Part shown: positions 1 to 7,513 of the stretch, in pieces
Numbering within the stretch: the first letter of the stretch is position 1
Layout: the number at the start of each line of letters is the position of its first letter
NCBI GenBank assembly: GCA_947632405.1
Contig: CANRPE010000008.1
Location: 1-40,873 of the forward strand
Direction: 5' to 3'
DNA: 40,873 bases
Origin: an uncultured Bacilli bacterium
GTDB lineage: Bacteria; Bacillota_I; Bacilli_A; RF39; UBA660
Position numbers and translations under genes: made by a program
Notes under the pieces: generated by a model
The model's input: the letters and a program-made list of their open reading frames with translations, nothing else
Told to the model about the DNA's origin: nothing
Database searches by the model: none

Positions 1-6
1 TGGGGT

Positions 7-31
7 AAGGGGAAGTCTGCCCTTTTTTACA
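7..31 (+). terminator. possible rho-independent terminator at window edge
   Basis: A short stem AAGGG/CCCTT followed by a T run reads as a weak terminator for a gene upstream of the window. Nothing else is recognisable in the first 100 bases. Confidence 0.3.
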
Positions 32-99
32 TATTTTTATAAAATAAATTTTGTTTTTCTTTTCAGACTATCACCTACAAAATATTATATCATAGATAA

Positions 100-128
100 A
101 AAAAAGAAAAGAAGCATAAGCTTCTTTT
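100..128 (-). terminator. terminator of the HU gene
   Basis: Read on the minus strand, the stem AGAAGC/GCTTCT with loop TTAT is followed by a T-rich tract. It lies just downstream of the HU stop codon. Confidence 0.75.
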
Positions 129-133
129 TTTTA

Positions 134-406
134 CTAGTTTACAGAATCTTTTAATGCAGAACCTGCTTTAAATGTAACAGCATTTCTAGCAGCAATTCTA
201 ACAGTTTCTCCAGTTCTTGGATTACGACCTTCACGAGCTTCCCTTCTAGATACTGCAAAAGTTCCAAATCCAACTAGTGGTACTTTATCTCCATTTGCTA
301 ATGCTTTTGTAATTGCTGCAAAAGTTGCATCAATAGCTCTAGTTGCATCTGCTTTTGTTAATCCAGCTTCTTCAGCAACTGCTTCAACTAATTCTACTTT
401 TTTCAT
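134..406 (-). CDS. hup: HU family DNA-binding protein
   Basis: This 90-residue protein is the histone-like nucleoid protein HU, which binds and bends DNA non-specifically as a dimer. It has the family length, the N-terminal helices (MKKVELVEAVAEEAGL), the GFGTF turn and the arm motif GRNPRTGE with basic flanks. The start is supported by a strong GGGAGG ribosome-binding site about 10 bases upstream. In B. subtilis the orthologue hbs lies immediately beside spoIVA, and the same linkage to spoIVA is roughly kept here. A small palindrome (AAGCAT/ATGCTT, 434-449) lies in the leader. Identification is secure. Confidence 0.96.
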   Translation of the reverse strand: MKKVELVEAVAEEAGLTKADATRAIDATFAAITKALANGDKVPLVGFGTFAVSRREAREGRNPRTGETVRIAARNAVTFKAGSALKDSVN

Positions 407-566
407 ATGTAATAAATACCTCCCTTGTTTTTTTAAGCATGATATGCTTACATATTAAACTTATCATGAATTAATCTAAATTGCAATAAAAATAGCAAAA
501 AAACACTATTTTTTAACACTTTTAAACATTGTTTTTATAGTATATAGTAAAAAAAAGTACTATCTA

Positions 567-1538
567 TTACTTCTTTTTACTTAAATTTTGATTTATAGAT
601 TCTAATAAAGATACAATATGACCAATTGCATAAAAGAATACACATACTAAAAATCCTATAAACCAAATACATATTGTTAAAGAAAAATTAAATTCTGTTG
701 TATTACAAACATTATTATATAAATTTGATGTAGAACCACAAGAAGGAAATAAATTACCAAAAATAATACCTACACAAAGACATATACCCATTGTAACTAG
801 AGCTACAATTTGATAACCATTTAATTCATGAGCTGTTACCTCATTAGCAAGTTTTTTTAATTTTGGAAAATCTTTATCTATTTTATCTATTTCATAAAAT
901 AAATCTTTAGAATAATTTTTCTTCTCAGTATCAGATAAACTTAAATAAACTTGATATATATAAATATATCTAGTCAAAATAATAGTATATACCATTCCAA
1001 TTAACGATAAAATAACACCATCAATATTAACAGAATCAATTAAATTAATTACTAATAAAATAATTGATAATATAATTTGAGCATAATAATAATTTTCATT
1101 TTTTATTTCATTAAATGGAGATTTTTCTAATTTAAATTCCGTCCAAAATCTTGTTTTTTTAAGAAATACATGAATCATATAAATTAAAAATACTAGATTT
1201 ATTCCTAAAGTTATTAACGAAGTAATTCCAAAAGAGCGAATAATTGATAATAATCCTGTAATTGAAAAAATAAAGTAAATAATTATTAAAAATAAATTCA
1301 AATAATTGAAGTATTTTTTCCCTGTTTTTGTTTTTAATGGAATAAAATATATTAAACCAATTATATATATCATATTATGATTTAATAAATTTCTTAAAAT
1401 ATCATTTGTAGATAAATTATTTTTTACTGCATAAGATTGAGATAATATAATAATAACAGTTAAAAGTGAAATTGCTACTGTTGTAATAATATTAGAACTA
1501 TCATACCATTCTCTTTCTTTTTTTGGAGTTTGTTCCAT
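567..1538 (-). CDS. multi-pass membrane protein of unknown function
   Basis: The product is about 323 residues with roughly seven or eight hydrophobic segments. A charged, probably cytosolic stretch (residues about 205-235, KDLFYEIDKIDKDFPKLKKL) precedes the last two segments. I do not recognise the family. The start is placed at the ATG at 1538 because an AAGGTG ribosome-binding site lies just upstream. A longer reading from an in-frame GTG at 1547 would put that site inside the gene. It is divergent from der and shares a 140-bp promoter region with it. No catalytic motif is evident. Confidence 0.7.
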   Translation of the reverse strand: MEQTPKKEREWYDSSNIITTVAISLLTVIIILSQSYAVKNNLSTNDILRNLLNHNMIYIIGLIYFIPLKTKTGKKYFNYLNLFLIIIYFIFSITGLLSIIRSFGITSLITLGINLVFLIYMIHVFLKKTRFWTEFKLEKSPFNEIKNENYYYAQIILSIILLVINLIDSVNIDGVILSLIGMVYTIILTRYIYIYQVYLSLSDTEKKNYSKDLFYEIDKIDKDFPKLKKLANEVTAHELNGYQIVALVTMGICLCVGIIFGNLFPSCGSTSNLYNNVCNTTEFNFSLTICIWFIGFLVCVFFYAIGHIVSLLESINQNLSKKK

Positions 1539-1577
1539 AAATATCACCTTCTATAATATATAGTATAACACGTAATT

Positions 1578-1626
1578 AAATAAACTAAAAGATATTAATT
1601 TAACTTAAATATCCTTTAGTTTATTT
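1578..1626. repeat. 19-bp inverted repeat between divergent promoters
   Basis: The arms 1578-1596 and 1608-1626 match at 18 of 19 positions as inverted copies (AAATAAACTAAA core), with an 11-bp loop. The right arm touches the -35 of the der promoter. The left part overlaps a possible leftward promoter (TATACT -10). It could be an operator or a transcript hairpin. Confidence 0.6.
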
Positions 1627-1653
1627 GCAAGAAAATATGACTTATGGTATAAT
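1625..1653 (+). promoter_or_regulatory. sigma-A type promoter of der
   Basis: TTGCAA at 1625-1630 and TATAAT at 1648-1653 are separated by exactly 17 bp, 23 bp before the der start codon. Confidence 0.8.
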
Positions 1654-1676
1654 ACCACTAGTTTGGAGGGGATAAT

Positions 1677-2987
1677 ATGGCTGTACCTGTAGTAGCAATT
1701 GTTGGTAAACCTAATGTTGGAAAAAGTACCCTTTTTAATAAAATAGTCGGTAAGAAAGTTGCAATTATCGAAGATATACCCGGAGTAACTAGAGATCGAT
1801 TATACCAAGAAGCAACTTACAATAATAAAAAATTTTTCTTGATTGATACTGGTGGAATCGATGTAAATGAAGCTACATTTAATGATGAAATTAAAATTCA
1901 AGCTGAAATTGCTATTGAAGAAGCAGATGTAATCTTATTTGTTGTTGATGGAAAAGAAGGTCTTACTCATAATGATATTGTAGTAAGAGATATTTTAAGA
2001 AAAAGTCAAAAAAGAGTTGTTGTAGCAATTAATAAAATTGATGTAAAAGAAGCCAAAAATAATCTTTATGATTTCTATGAACTAGGATTTGATACATATA
2101 TTCCAATTAGTAGTATTCATAATACTGGTTATATTGAATTATTAGATTGTATTACGATGGATTTTGATAAAATGCAAGAATCTAGTGATGATAATAGATT
2201 AAAATTTTCAATTATTGGAAGACCTAATGTTGGAAAAAGTTCTTTAATGAATGCACTTTTAAATGAAGAAAGAGTAGTAGTTTCTAATGTTGCTGGTACT
2301 ACTCGTGATTCAATTGATTCCATTTTAAAGTATAATAAAGAAGAATATATTTTAATTGATACTGCTGGAATGAGAAAAAAAGGTAAAATATTTGAATCCA
2401 TTGAAAAATATAGTTTGATTAGATCTATGCGTGCAATTGATCGAAGTGATATTTGTTTAGTTGTAATTGATGCAGCAGAAGGAATTACTGAACATGATAA
2501 ACATATTGCTGGATACGCAATTGAAAGAGGAAAAGGAATTATTTTTGTTGTTAATAAATGGGATATAGTTAAAGATACTACTATTCAAGATTTTAAAAAA
2601 TTAATGCGTTCAGAATTTCAATTTGCAACTTATGCTCCAATTGTAATTTTATCTGCTCTTACTAAAAAAAGAATACATACTTTAATGCCTGAAGTAATTA
2701 AAGTTGCTGAAAATATAAAAAAAGAAATTAAAACTAATATCTTAAATGATGTAATTTTAGATGCTTATCAACTAAATCTTCCTCCATCATATAAAGGAAA
2801 AAGACTTAAAATTTATTTTTCTAGTCAAACAGGAATAAAACCTCCTAAATTTACTTTACGAGTAAATAATAAAGGATTAGTTCATTTTTCATATGAAAGA
2901 TATCTTGAAAATAAATTACGTGAAAACTTTGATCTAGAGGGTACTCCCATTATTATTCAATTTAAAAATAGAAGTGGTGATGAATAA
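1677..2987 (+). CDS. der: GTPase Der (EngA), ribosome assembly
   Basis: This 436-residue essential GTPase acts in maturation of the 50S ribosomal subunit. It has two tandem G domains, the first with GKPNVGKS at residues 10-17 and the second with GRPNVGKS near residue 182. Each has its DTGG or DTAG switch and an NK.D specificity motif, followed by a C-terminal KH-like domain. Length and domain order are those of the family. A GGAGGGG ribosome-binding site precedes the ATG. The next gene starts within the stop codon (TAATG), so the two are translationally coupled. Confidence 0.97.
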   Translation: MAVPVVAIVGKPNVGKSTLFNKIVGKKVAIIEDIPGVTRDRLYQEATYNNKKFFLIDTGGIDVNEATFNDEIKIQAEIAIEEADVILFVVDGKEGLTHNDIVVRDILRKSQKRVVVAINKIDVKEAKNNLYDFYELGFDTYIPISSIHNTGYIELLDCITMDFDKMQESSDDNRLKFSIIGRPNVGKSSLMNALLNEERVVVSNVAGTTRDSIDSILKYNKEEYILIDTAGMRKKGKIFESIEKYSLIRSMRAIDRSDICLVVIDAAEGITEHDKHIAGYAIERGKGIIFVVNKWDIVKDTTIQDFKKLMRSEFQFATYAPIVILSALTKKRIHTLMPEVIKVAENIKKEIKTNILNDVILDAYQLNLPPSYKGKRLKIYFSSQTGIKPPKFTLRVNNKGLVHFSYERYLENKLRENFDLEGTPIIIQFKNRSGDE

Positions 2988-3172
2988 TGTTTTTTAAACC
3001 TATAAATCCAAAAACAGAATTAGATAGCTTAGAAAGAGCCTTAGAAATTCTTCAAGACCGTTATGCCAAAAAAGTAATTACTATTGAACAATTTTCTAAA
3101 GAATGTGAAAAGATTGCTAAAAAGAAAGAAAAATATCTAAAATTAATTCAAAAACAAAAAGAAAATTATTAG
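2987..3172 (+). CDS. small basic helical protein, SHOCT-like
   Basis: This 61-residue, lysine-rich protein is predicted to be helical and overlaps the der stop codon by one base. The pattern of a helix (LERALEILQDRYAKKVI), then TIEQFSKE, then a second basic helix resembles short SHOCT-like modules. It is too short to assign a function. The coupling to der makes it a likely real gene rather than a chance frame. Confidence 0.65.
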   Translation: MFFKPINPKTELDSLERALEILQDRYAKKVITIEQFSKECEKIAKKKEKYLKLIQKQKENY

Positions 3173-3187
3173 TCTAAATATTTTTCA

Positions 3188-3216
3188 TTCACAAATATTT
3201 TATTCCTACATATAAT
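3188..3216 (+). promoter_or_regulatory. promoter upstream of spoVIF
   Basis: TTCACA (3188-3193) and TATAAT (3211-3216) are spaced by 17 bp. This fits the vegetative consensus. No clear sporulation-sigma site was found for this gene. Confidence 0.55.
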
Positions 3217-3234
3217 TTAGGTAGGAGGATAAAT

Positions 3235-3474
3235 ATGTTTGGAGATAGCTTTTTTAAAAAGGTTGAAAAAAAGACTAACGTAAATAAAGAAACAATTCTA
3301 TCTTTAGCAAAAAAACTTCAAAATTCTGATATGAAAGATGAAAAGGTACTTAGAGATATGGTTAAAGAAATTTCAACTATTACTGGAAAAGAAGTTTCTA
3401 AAGAAAAAGAAGATAAAATTGTCAATGCTATCGTAGAAGATAACGTTCCTAAAGATATTCAAAAAATGTTTTAG
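3235..3474 (+). CDS. spoVIF: stage VI sporulation protein F family protein
   Basis: This 79-residue protein matches the SpoVIF family as I know it: a VEKKTNV.KETI start, a KDEKVLRDMVKEI middle helix and a GKEVSKEKEDKIVNAI segment near the end. In Bacillus the family acts in late spore-coat assembly. A GTAGGAGG ribosome-binding site precedes the start. Its position directly before spoIVA, a coat basement protein, supports a sporulation role. The assignment rests on recalled family motifs, not a search. Confidence 0.8.
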   Translation: MFGDSFFKKVEKKTNVNKETILSLAKKLQNSDMKDEKVLRDMVKEISTITGKEVSKEKEDKIVNAIVEDNVPKDIQKMF

Positions 3475-3510
3475 TAATATGTTTTATTTTACATATTACT
3501 TTTTATTTGT

Positions 3511-3540
3511 TAAATTTACTTATTATTTATGGCATATCTT
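3511..3540 (+). promoter_or_regulatory. possible sigma-E promoter of spoIVA
   Basis: A CATATCTT element at 3533-3540 with an A/T-rich TAAATTT 16 bp upstream loosely resembles the mother-cell sigma-E consensus expected for spoIVA. The match is weak. Confidence 0.3.
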
Positions 3541-3584
3541 TCTTTATTTTTACATAAGTTTAAATTGAATAAAGGAGAATGTGA

Positions 3585-3977
3585 ATGGATAAACAAGAAA
3601 TAATTAAAAATATAGCTGCACGTAGTGGTGGAGATATTTACCTAGGTGTTGTTGGTGCAGTTAGAACTGGAAAATCTACTTTTATTAAAAAAATGGTAGA
3701 AACTTTAATTGTTCCTAATATTGAAGATGAATATGAAAGAAAAAGAGCTCTAGATGAAATTCCTCAAAGTGCAGCAGGAAAAACTATTATGACGACAGAA
3801 CCAAAATTTGTTCCTAATAATGCTGCTAAAATTAAAATTGATGATTTTAGCTGTAATATTAGATTAATTGATTGTGTCGGCTATATCATTGATAAATCCG
3901 TAGGATATGAAGATGAAAATGGACCAAGAATGGTTAAAACTCCATGGGAAGTTTACCCAAAAGTGATACCCCAATAA
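3585..3977 (+). pseudogene. spoIVA: SpoIVA N-terminal part, gene interrupted by mobile element
   Basis: SpoIVA is the mother-cell ATPase that polymerises on the forespore surface and forms the base of the spore coat. The first 121 codons are intact and include the Walker A GAVRTGKST (residues 24-32) and the highly conserved PQSAAGKTIMTTEPKFVPN stretch. After TPW (codon 121 is the TGG at 3945-3947) the frame runs into the inserted element, adds nine foreign residues and stops at 3977. The missing part lies at 9144-10256. Joined at the shared TGG, the gene would encode 491 residues. It is interrupted rather than decayed, because neither half carries an inactivating change. A GGAG ribosome-binding site precedes the start. 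Confidence 0.93.
3945..3971. other. left attachment site (attL)
   Basis: The shared TGG (3945-3947) is followed by 11 bp and then a 13-bp arm, AAAAGTGATACCC (3959-3971). The right end carries the exact inverted copy of this arm at the same distance from its TGG. Confidence 0.8.
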
Positions 3978-4064
3978 AAATTAAATAAATCCTTATAAAA
4001 TAAGAAAAAAACAATATTTCACTTGTTAGTCAAATTTAAAAAAACTAGGAAGTGAGATTTTTTT

Positions 4065-4244
4065 ATGAGAAATAATGAAAATATATTTAAAAGTGAGTTA
4101 ATTCCTTTGCTGATAAAATATAAAGAAACACTTGGTATTGTGTCTCCTATTAAAAGATTAAAATATTTTATTTTAAATAATAAAAAATATGAATTTAATA
4201 TAAATAAGTTTAATGATACGAGAGAAAAAAATATAATATTCTAA
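4065..4244 (+). CDS. small protein of unknown function next to attL
   Basis: This 59-residue lysine- and asparagine-rich ORF starts about 90 bp inside the left end of the element, after an AGGAAGTGAG ribosome-binding site about 8-12 bases upstream. I see no recognisable motif. Its size and position recall recombination directionality factors, which are small proteins (SprB of SPbeta is about 58 residues) that switch a serine recombinase to excision. That is a guess from context only. Confidence 0.45.
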   Translation: MRNNENIFKSELIPLLIKYKETLGIVSPIKRLKYFILNNKKYEFNINKFNDTREKNIIF

Positions 4245-4325
4245 ATTTAATTATGTCAATTTGAATCTTTTTGATATTTAAAAACTTGAGCTTTTCAGTT
4301 CAAGTTTAGTATATATAATTAATTA

Positions 4326-5234
4326 TTACTTGTTTAATATTTGATTAATAAATAATTCAGGATTATTCTCTGAATCAACAACTACTTTTTGTAATTCATT
4401 ATCTATTATGTATTCAATTTTTATTTCATATTCTACATTATAATTAACCTTATCATAATTATTGGATAATGTATTAAATAATGTATTGAATCCACTATTT
4501 CCTGCTAATTGCATCAAAGGATTTCCACCAAATACGACAGCTGATAATAATGCACTTTTTGTTTCATTTTCTTCTACTTTTTTCATGGAATTACTAACTT
4601 TTACTTTATCACGATATGTTATATTTCTAATTGCATCTAGAGGAATTTTTTTAATTTGTTTATTATTACTTACTGTATAAATTAAATCAACAGTTTTATC
4701 AGGAATATTATTGACTAATAAAATTGTTGTATAATAAGGTATTCCTTTAAAACCTAAAATTAAATTGGTAAAAAGAAAATTATTTTTATCTATATTACCA
4801 TCATATGTTAAAGGTTCACTATTTATATTACTACTATTTGTTAAAGATTTATTTTGTGGTTCACTACTTTCTATATTTTTAATATTAAAAAATAACGAAA
4901 TAATTAAAAAAAGTGCTGAACTATAATAAATGTACAAATTAGGTTGAAAAACAAATTTAAATTCAGTTAAATAGGTAACCATTTGATTAACTAAATAATA
5001 TGTCCAAAGATAAGTAAATAACGAAATTATAATAGATATATTTGCATTTTTATTTCTAATTGTACTATATATAGCTACTATTATAGCTACTACATTTACA
5101 TAAAAGCTTTCAAAAGTAAATATAGAAAGACTTCCTTCATTGGTAGTGATTATATTACCTGTTAATGAAATTATAATTAAAATTACTGCTATAACTATAA
5201 ATAACAACTTAAAATATTTAGATTTAGATTTCAC
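4326..5234 (-). CDS. membrane protein with soluble C-terminal domain, unknown function
   Basis: The product is about 302 residues. Four hydrophobic segments lie in the first 120 residues. A serine/asparagine-rich linker follows (about 125-150), then a mixed alpha/beta C-terminal half with a Gly/Asn-rich patch (VVFGGNPLMQLAGNSG). No family is recognised. I place the start at the GTG at 5234 because AGGTGAT lies just upstream. An in-frame GTG at 5243 overlaps that site. It is cargo of the intervening element, convergent with the small ORF to its left. A long AT-rich gap follows to its right. Confidence 0.6.
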   Translation of the reverse strand: MKSKSKYFKLLFIVIAVILIIISLTGNIITTNEGSLSIFTFESFYVNVVAIIVAIYSTIRNKNANISIIISLFTYLWTYYLVNQMVTYLTEFKFVFQPNLYIYYSSALFLIISLFFNIKNIESSEPQNKSLTNSSNINSEPLTYDGNIDKNNFLFTNLILGFKGIPYYTTILLVNNIPDKTVDLIYTVSNNKQIKKIPLDAIRNITYRDKVKVSNSMKKVEENETKSALLSAVVFGGNPLMQLAGNSGFNTLFNTLSNNYDKVNYNVEYEIKIEYIIDNELQKVVVDSENNPELFINQILNK

Positions 5235-5424
5235 ATATATCACCTAGTTAAATTATACTATATCCTTATTTTAAATAAATATATTAATTTTCCTAATATG
5301 CAAAATTTTACATTTTATTAACTATATTTTATTATTAAACTCCCTTCATTTCATTTTTTTCAAAAACCTATCTTATGGTAAATTTATATACCAAATTAGA
5401 AAAAGTTCCAAGTAAATTTCTAAA

Positions 5425-5490
5425 TGAAGTGTTAGTTTAACCACCTTAAATGATGTGCATATATTTTTTAATACTTGGGTATCATTTTTT
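5425..5490 (+). repeat. internal copy of the element's right end
   Basis: This 66-bp stretch matches 9065-9130 at 61 of 66 positions at a constant offset of 3,640. It includes the last codons of the recombinase reading frame (EVLV, stop) and the GGGTATCA arm of the right attachment site. Similarity ends where the crossover-proximal 11 bp begins. The rest of the 5244-5584 gap shows no gene. Confidence 0.85.
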
Positions 5491-5584
5491 CACCACATAG
5501 TGAGTGAAGTTTTATTATGTCCTAACTAAGAAATAACAAATATGACTAGTATGAAAAAACAACATATGTACAAAATTTTAATTA

Positions 5585-6925
5585 TTATTTATCTTTTTCA
5601 TTTAAAAATCTTTTTAAGAAGAAAGCCATAAAATATGGAAATGTATAAAACTTACCATTAAATCCTATATTTTTATTACATAATTTAATTCCATATTTAA
5701 CATTTTTATATTGCTTTTCTTCTATTAATTTATTTAATGAATAAGTTGGATTGTCTGATGCTTTAACTTCTACCGGAATTATATTTTGCTCATCTCTTAT
5801 TATAAAGTCCATTTCAATTTTATTTTGTTCATTCCTATAGAAGAATAAATTAAATCCAGCCTTAGTAAGCATTTCTGCAACTATATTTTCATATAGGGCA
5901 CCTTTATATGTTCCAAGATTTTGATTATTTCTTAGATCTTTTTGAGATTCTTCATCAAGTGATCCTATTAATAATCCTGTATCTCCAAAATATAGACGAT
6001 AATTATCTGGATTATAATTAACTTTTAAAGGCATTTCTAAGTGATCTAGAGAATAGCTTATATTAATTATTCCAGCTCTATCTAGCCAATCTATGACACC
6101 AACATACTCTCTATTTCTAGCACCATCTTTAAGTTTAGTAATTTGAAATTTTTTATTATCATTACCAAGAAATATTTTAATTTTTTTATATGCATCTAAT
6201 ATTTTAGATTTATCAAGTCCACCAGCATATTTTGTAATATCTTCTTCATAGTCAGTTAATAGTTTTTGTTGTCGTGCTAAAATACCACTAAAATTTTTAT
6301 TATCAATAAATGTACTTACGATTTCAGGCATACCACCAGTAATTAGATAATCTTTGAAGTTACTCATCATCACATCAAATTGCGTATTAGTTAAAGGTTT
6401 AACTTCTTTCATACATGTATATAAATCTTCTATTTGTTCATCACTATATCCTTTAGCCCATAAATATTCTTCAAAATCTAGTGATCTCATTGTATAATCT
6501 TCTTTATTGCCAACACTATTTGAATGTATTTGACTATAATTTATACCCATTAGTGATCCAGAACAAATAACATCAAATCTACCATCCTCATGAAAAAATT
6601 TTAAAGCAGTTGCTGTATTTGGATATTCTTGCATTTCATCAAAGAATATTAATGTTTCTCCAGGTATAAATTTAAAATCACTATTTAATAAACTTATATT
6701 TTTAATAATTTTATCAGTTGTATATCCATCTTGAAATACTTGCATAAATTGTGGCATAGAAACATAATTAATTTCAATAAAAGATGTATAGTTTTCTTTT
6801 CCAAATTTTTCTATTGATGTTGTTTTTCCAATTTGTCTTGCACCTTTAATTATTAATGGTTTTCTGTCTTTTGAATTTTTCCAATCAACTAAATACTTAT
6901 CGATTTTTCTTCTTAATTGTGCCAT
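5585..6925 (-). CDS. AAA ATPase with DUF4143 domain
   Basis: The product is about 446 residues from the ATG at 6925, preceded by TTGGAG. Reading from the in-frame TTG at 6940 would include that site. The N-terminal AAA domain has Walker A GARQIGKTT (residues 28-36) and Walker B LIFFDEMQEYP. The C-terminal half is of the DUF4143 type and ends with a PD-(D/E)XK-like motif, EMDFII followed by IPVEVKAS. Proteins of this architecture are common accessory genes whose substrate is unknown. Some have been discussed as stress or defence ATPases, but I assign no function. Upstream lie three 33-bp-spaced repeats. It is cargo of the spoIVA element. Confidence 0.88.
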   Translation of the reverse strand: MAQLRRKIDKYLVDWKNSKDRKPLIIKGARQIGKTTSIEKFGKENYTSFIEINYVSMPQFMQVFQDGYTTDKIIKNISLLNSDFKFIPGETLIFFDEMQEYPNTATALKFFHEDGRFDVICSGSLMGINYSQIHSNSVGNKEDYTMRSLDFEEYLWAKGYSDEQIEDLYTCMKEVKPLTNTQFDVMMSNFKDYLITGGMPEIVSTFIDNKNFSGILARQQKLLTDYEEDITKYAGGLDKSKILDAYKKIKIFLGNDNKKFQITKLKDGARNREYVGVIDWLDRAGIINISYSLDHLEMPLKVNYNPDNYRLYFGDTGLLIGSLDEESQKDLRNNQNLGTYKGALYENIVAEMLTKAGFNLFFYRNEQNKIEMDFIIRDEQNIIPVEVKASDNPTYSLNKLIEEKQYKNVKYGIKLCNKNIGFNGKFYTFPYFMAFFLKRFLNEKDK

Positions 6926-6949
6926 ACTATCACTCTCCAATATAATCCT

Positions 6950-7030
6950 ATCACATTTTTAGAAAAGAAATCAATACAAAAAATCACATTTTTAGAAAGA
7001 AATATCGACATAAAAATCACATTTTTAGAA
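6950..7030. repeat. three direct repeats with 33-bp period upstream of the ATPase
   Basis: ATCACATTTTTAGAA occurs at 6950, 6983 and 7016, exactly 33 bp apart, with unrelated 18-bp spacers. The array lies 25-105 bp upstream of the ATPase start, where operator sites would sit. The remaining gap to 7297 is AT-rich, and I see no other gene in it. Confidence 0.85.
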
Positions 7031-7297
7031 TATTTTGACATAATTTAATATAGATACTTAGTTAATAAAAAAATATAATAAAAAGTATCTATGAATATTA
7101 CTATATTAATTTTCAAATTGTTCATAATTTACTTATGTTAAAAATCTCAATCATATTTCCTAACATAGGTTATCTAATCTTTAAAAAATAATAATGGTAA
7201 TAATATTAACTCTAGAAAGAATAATGTCTAATTAATATAATGTTGTTCTTTTTCTTTTTTTAAGTTCATACAATTTATAGAATTGGAGGATAAATCT

Positions 7298-7513
7298 ATG
7301 TATGAAATATCAGAGTTTTATGCAGTAGATGGAAATAATTTAAAGGATTTATTAAAAAGTTGTATTTATAATTATTATGTTAAAAATAAAGATAAAATTT
7401 TATCTTCAAATGATTTGCAAAATCAAAAAAAACATTGTATATTGAAAAAATCAACTAACAAGTATGAAATATTGCCTGAAAAAGGAGAAAATAATGTACA
7501 AACAGTGCAATAG
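7298..7513 (+). CDS. small protein preceding the recombinase
   Basis: This 71-residue protein starts at the ATG at 7298, seven bases after GGAGGA. An in-frame TTG at 7283 would include that site. It begins MYEISEFYAVDGNNLKDLLK and is followed by a lysine-rich tail. It overlaps the recombinase start by 20 bp, so the two are coupled. I do not recognise the family. A regulatory or directionality role is possible from its position alone. Confidence 0.6.
   Translation: MYEISEFYAVDGNNLKDLLKSCIYNYYVKNKDKILSSNDLQNQKKHCILKKSTNKYEILPEKGENNVQTVQ

Noticed and set aside
3585-3977. spoIVA as a decayed pseudogene
   Set aside because: Both halves are free of frameshifts and stops outside the insertion, and the junction is exact. 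An interrupted but restorable gene is the better reading.
5244-5584. A gene in the gap between the membrane protein and the ATPase
   Set aside because: No open frame with a ribosome-binding site was seen. The only recognisable content is the 66-bp right-end copy.
6950-7030. Possible small CRISPR array
   Set aside because: Only three 15-bp units, spacers of 18 bp that are AT-rich and not phage-like in size, and no cas genes. Promoter-region operator repeats fit better.
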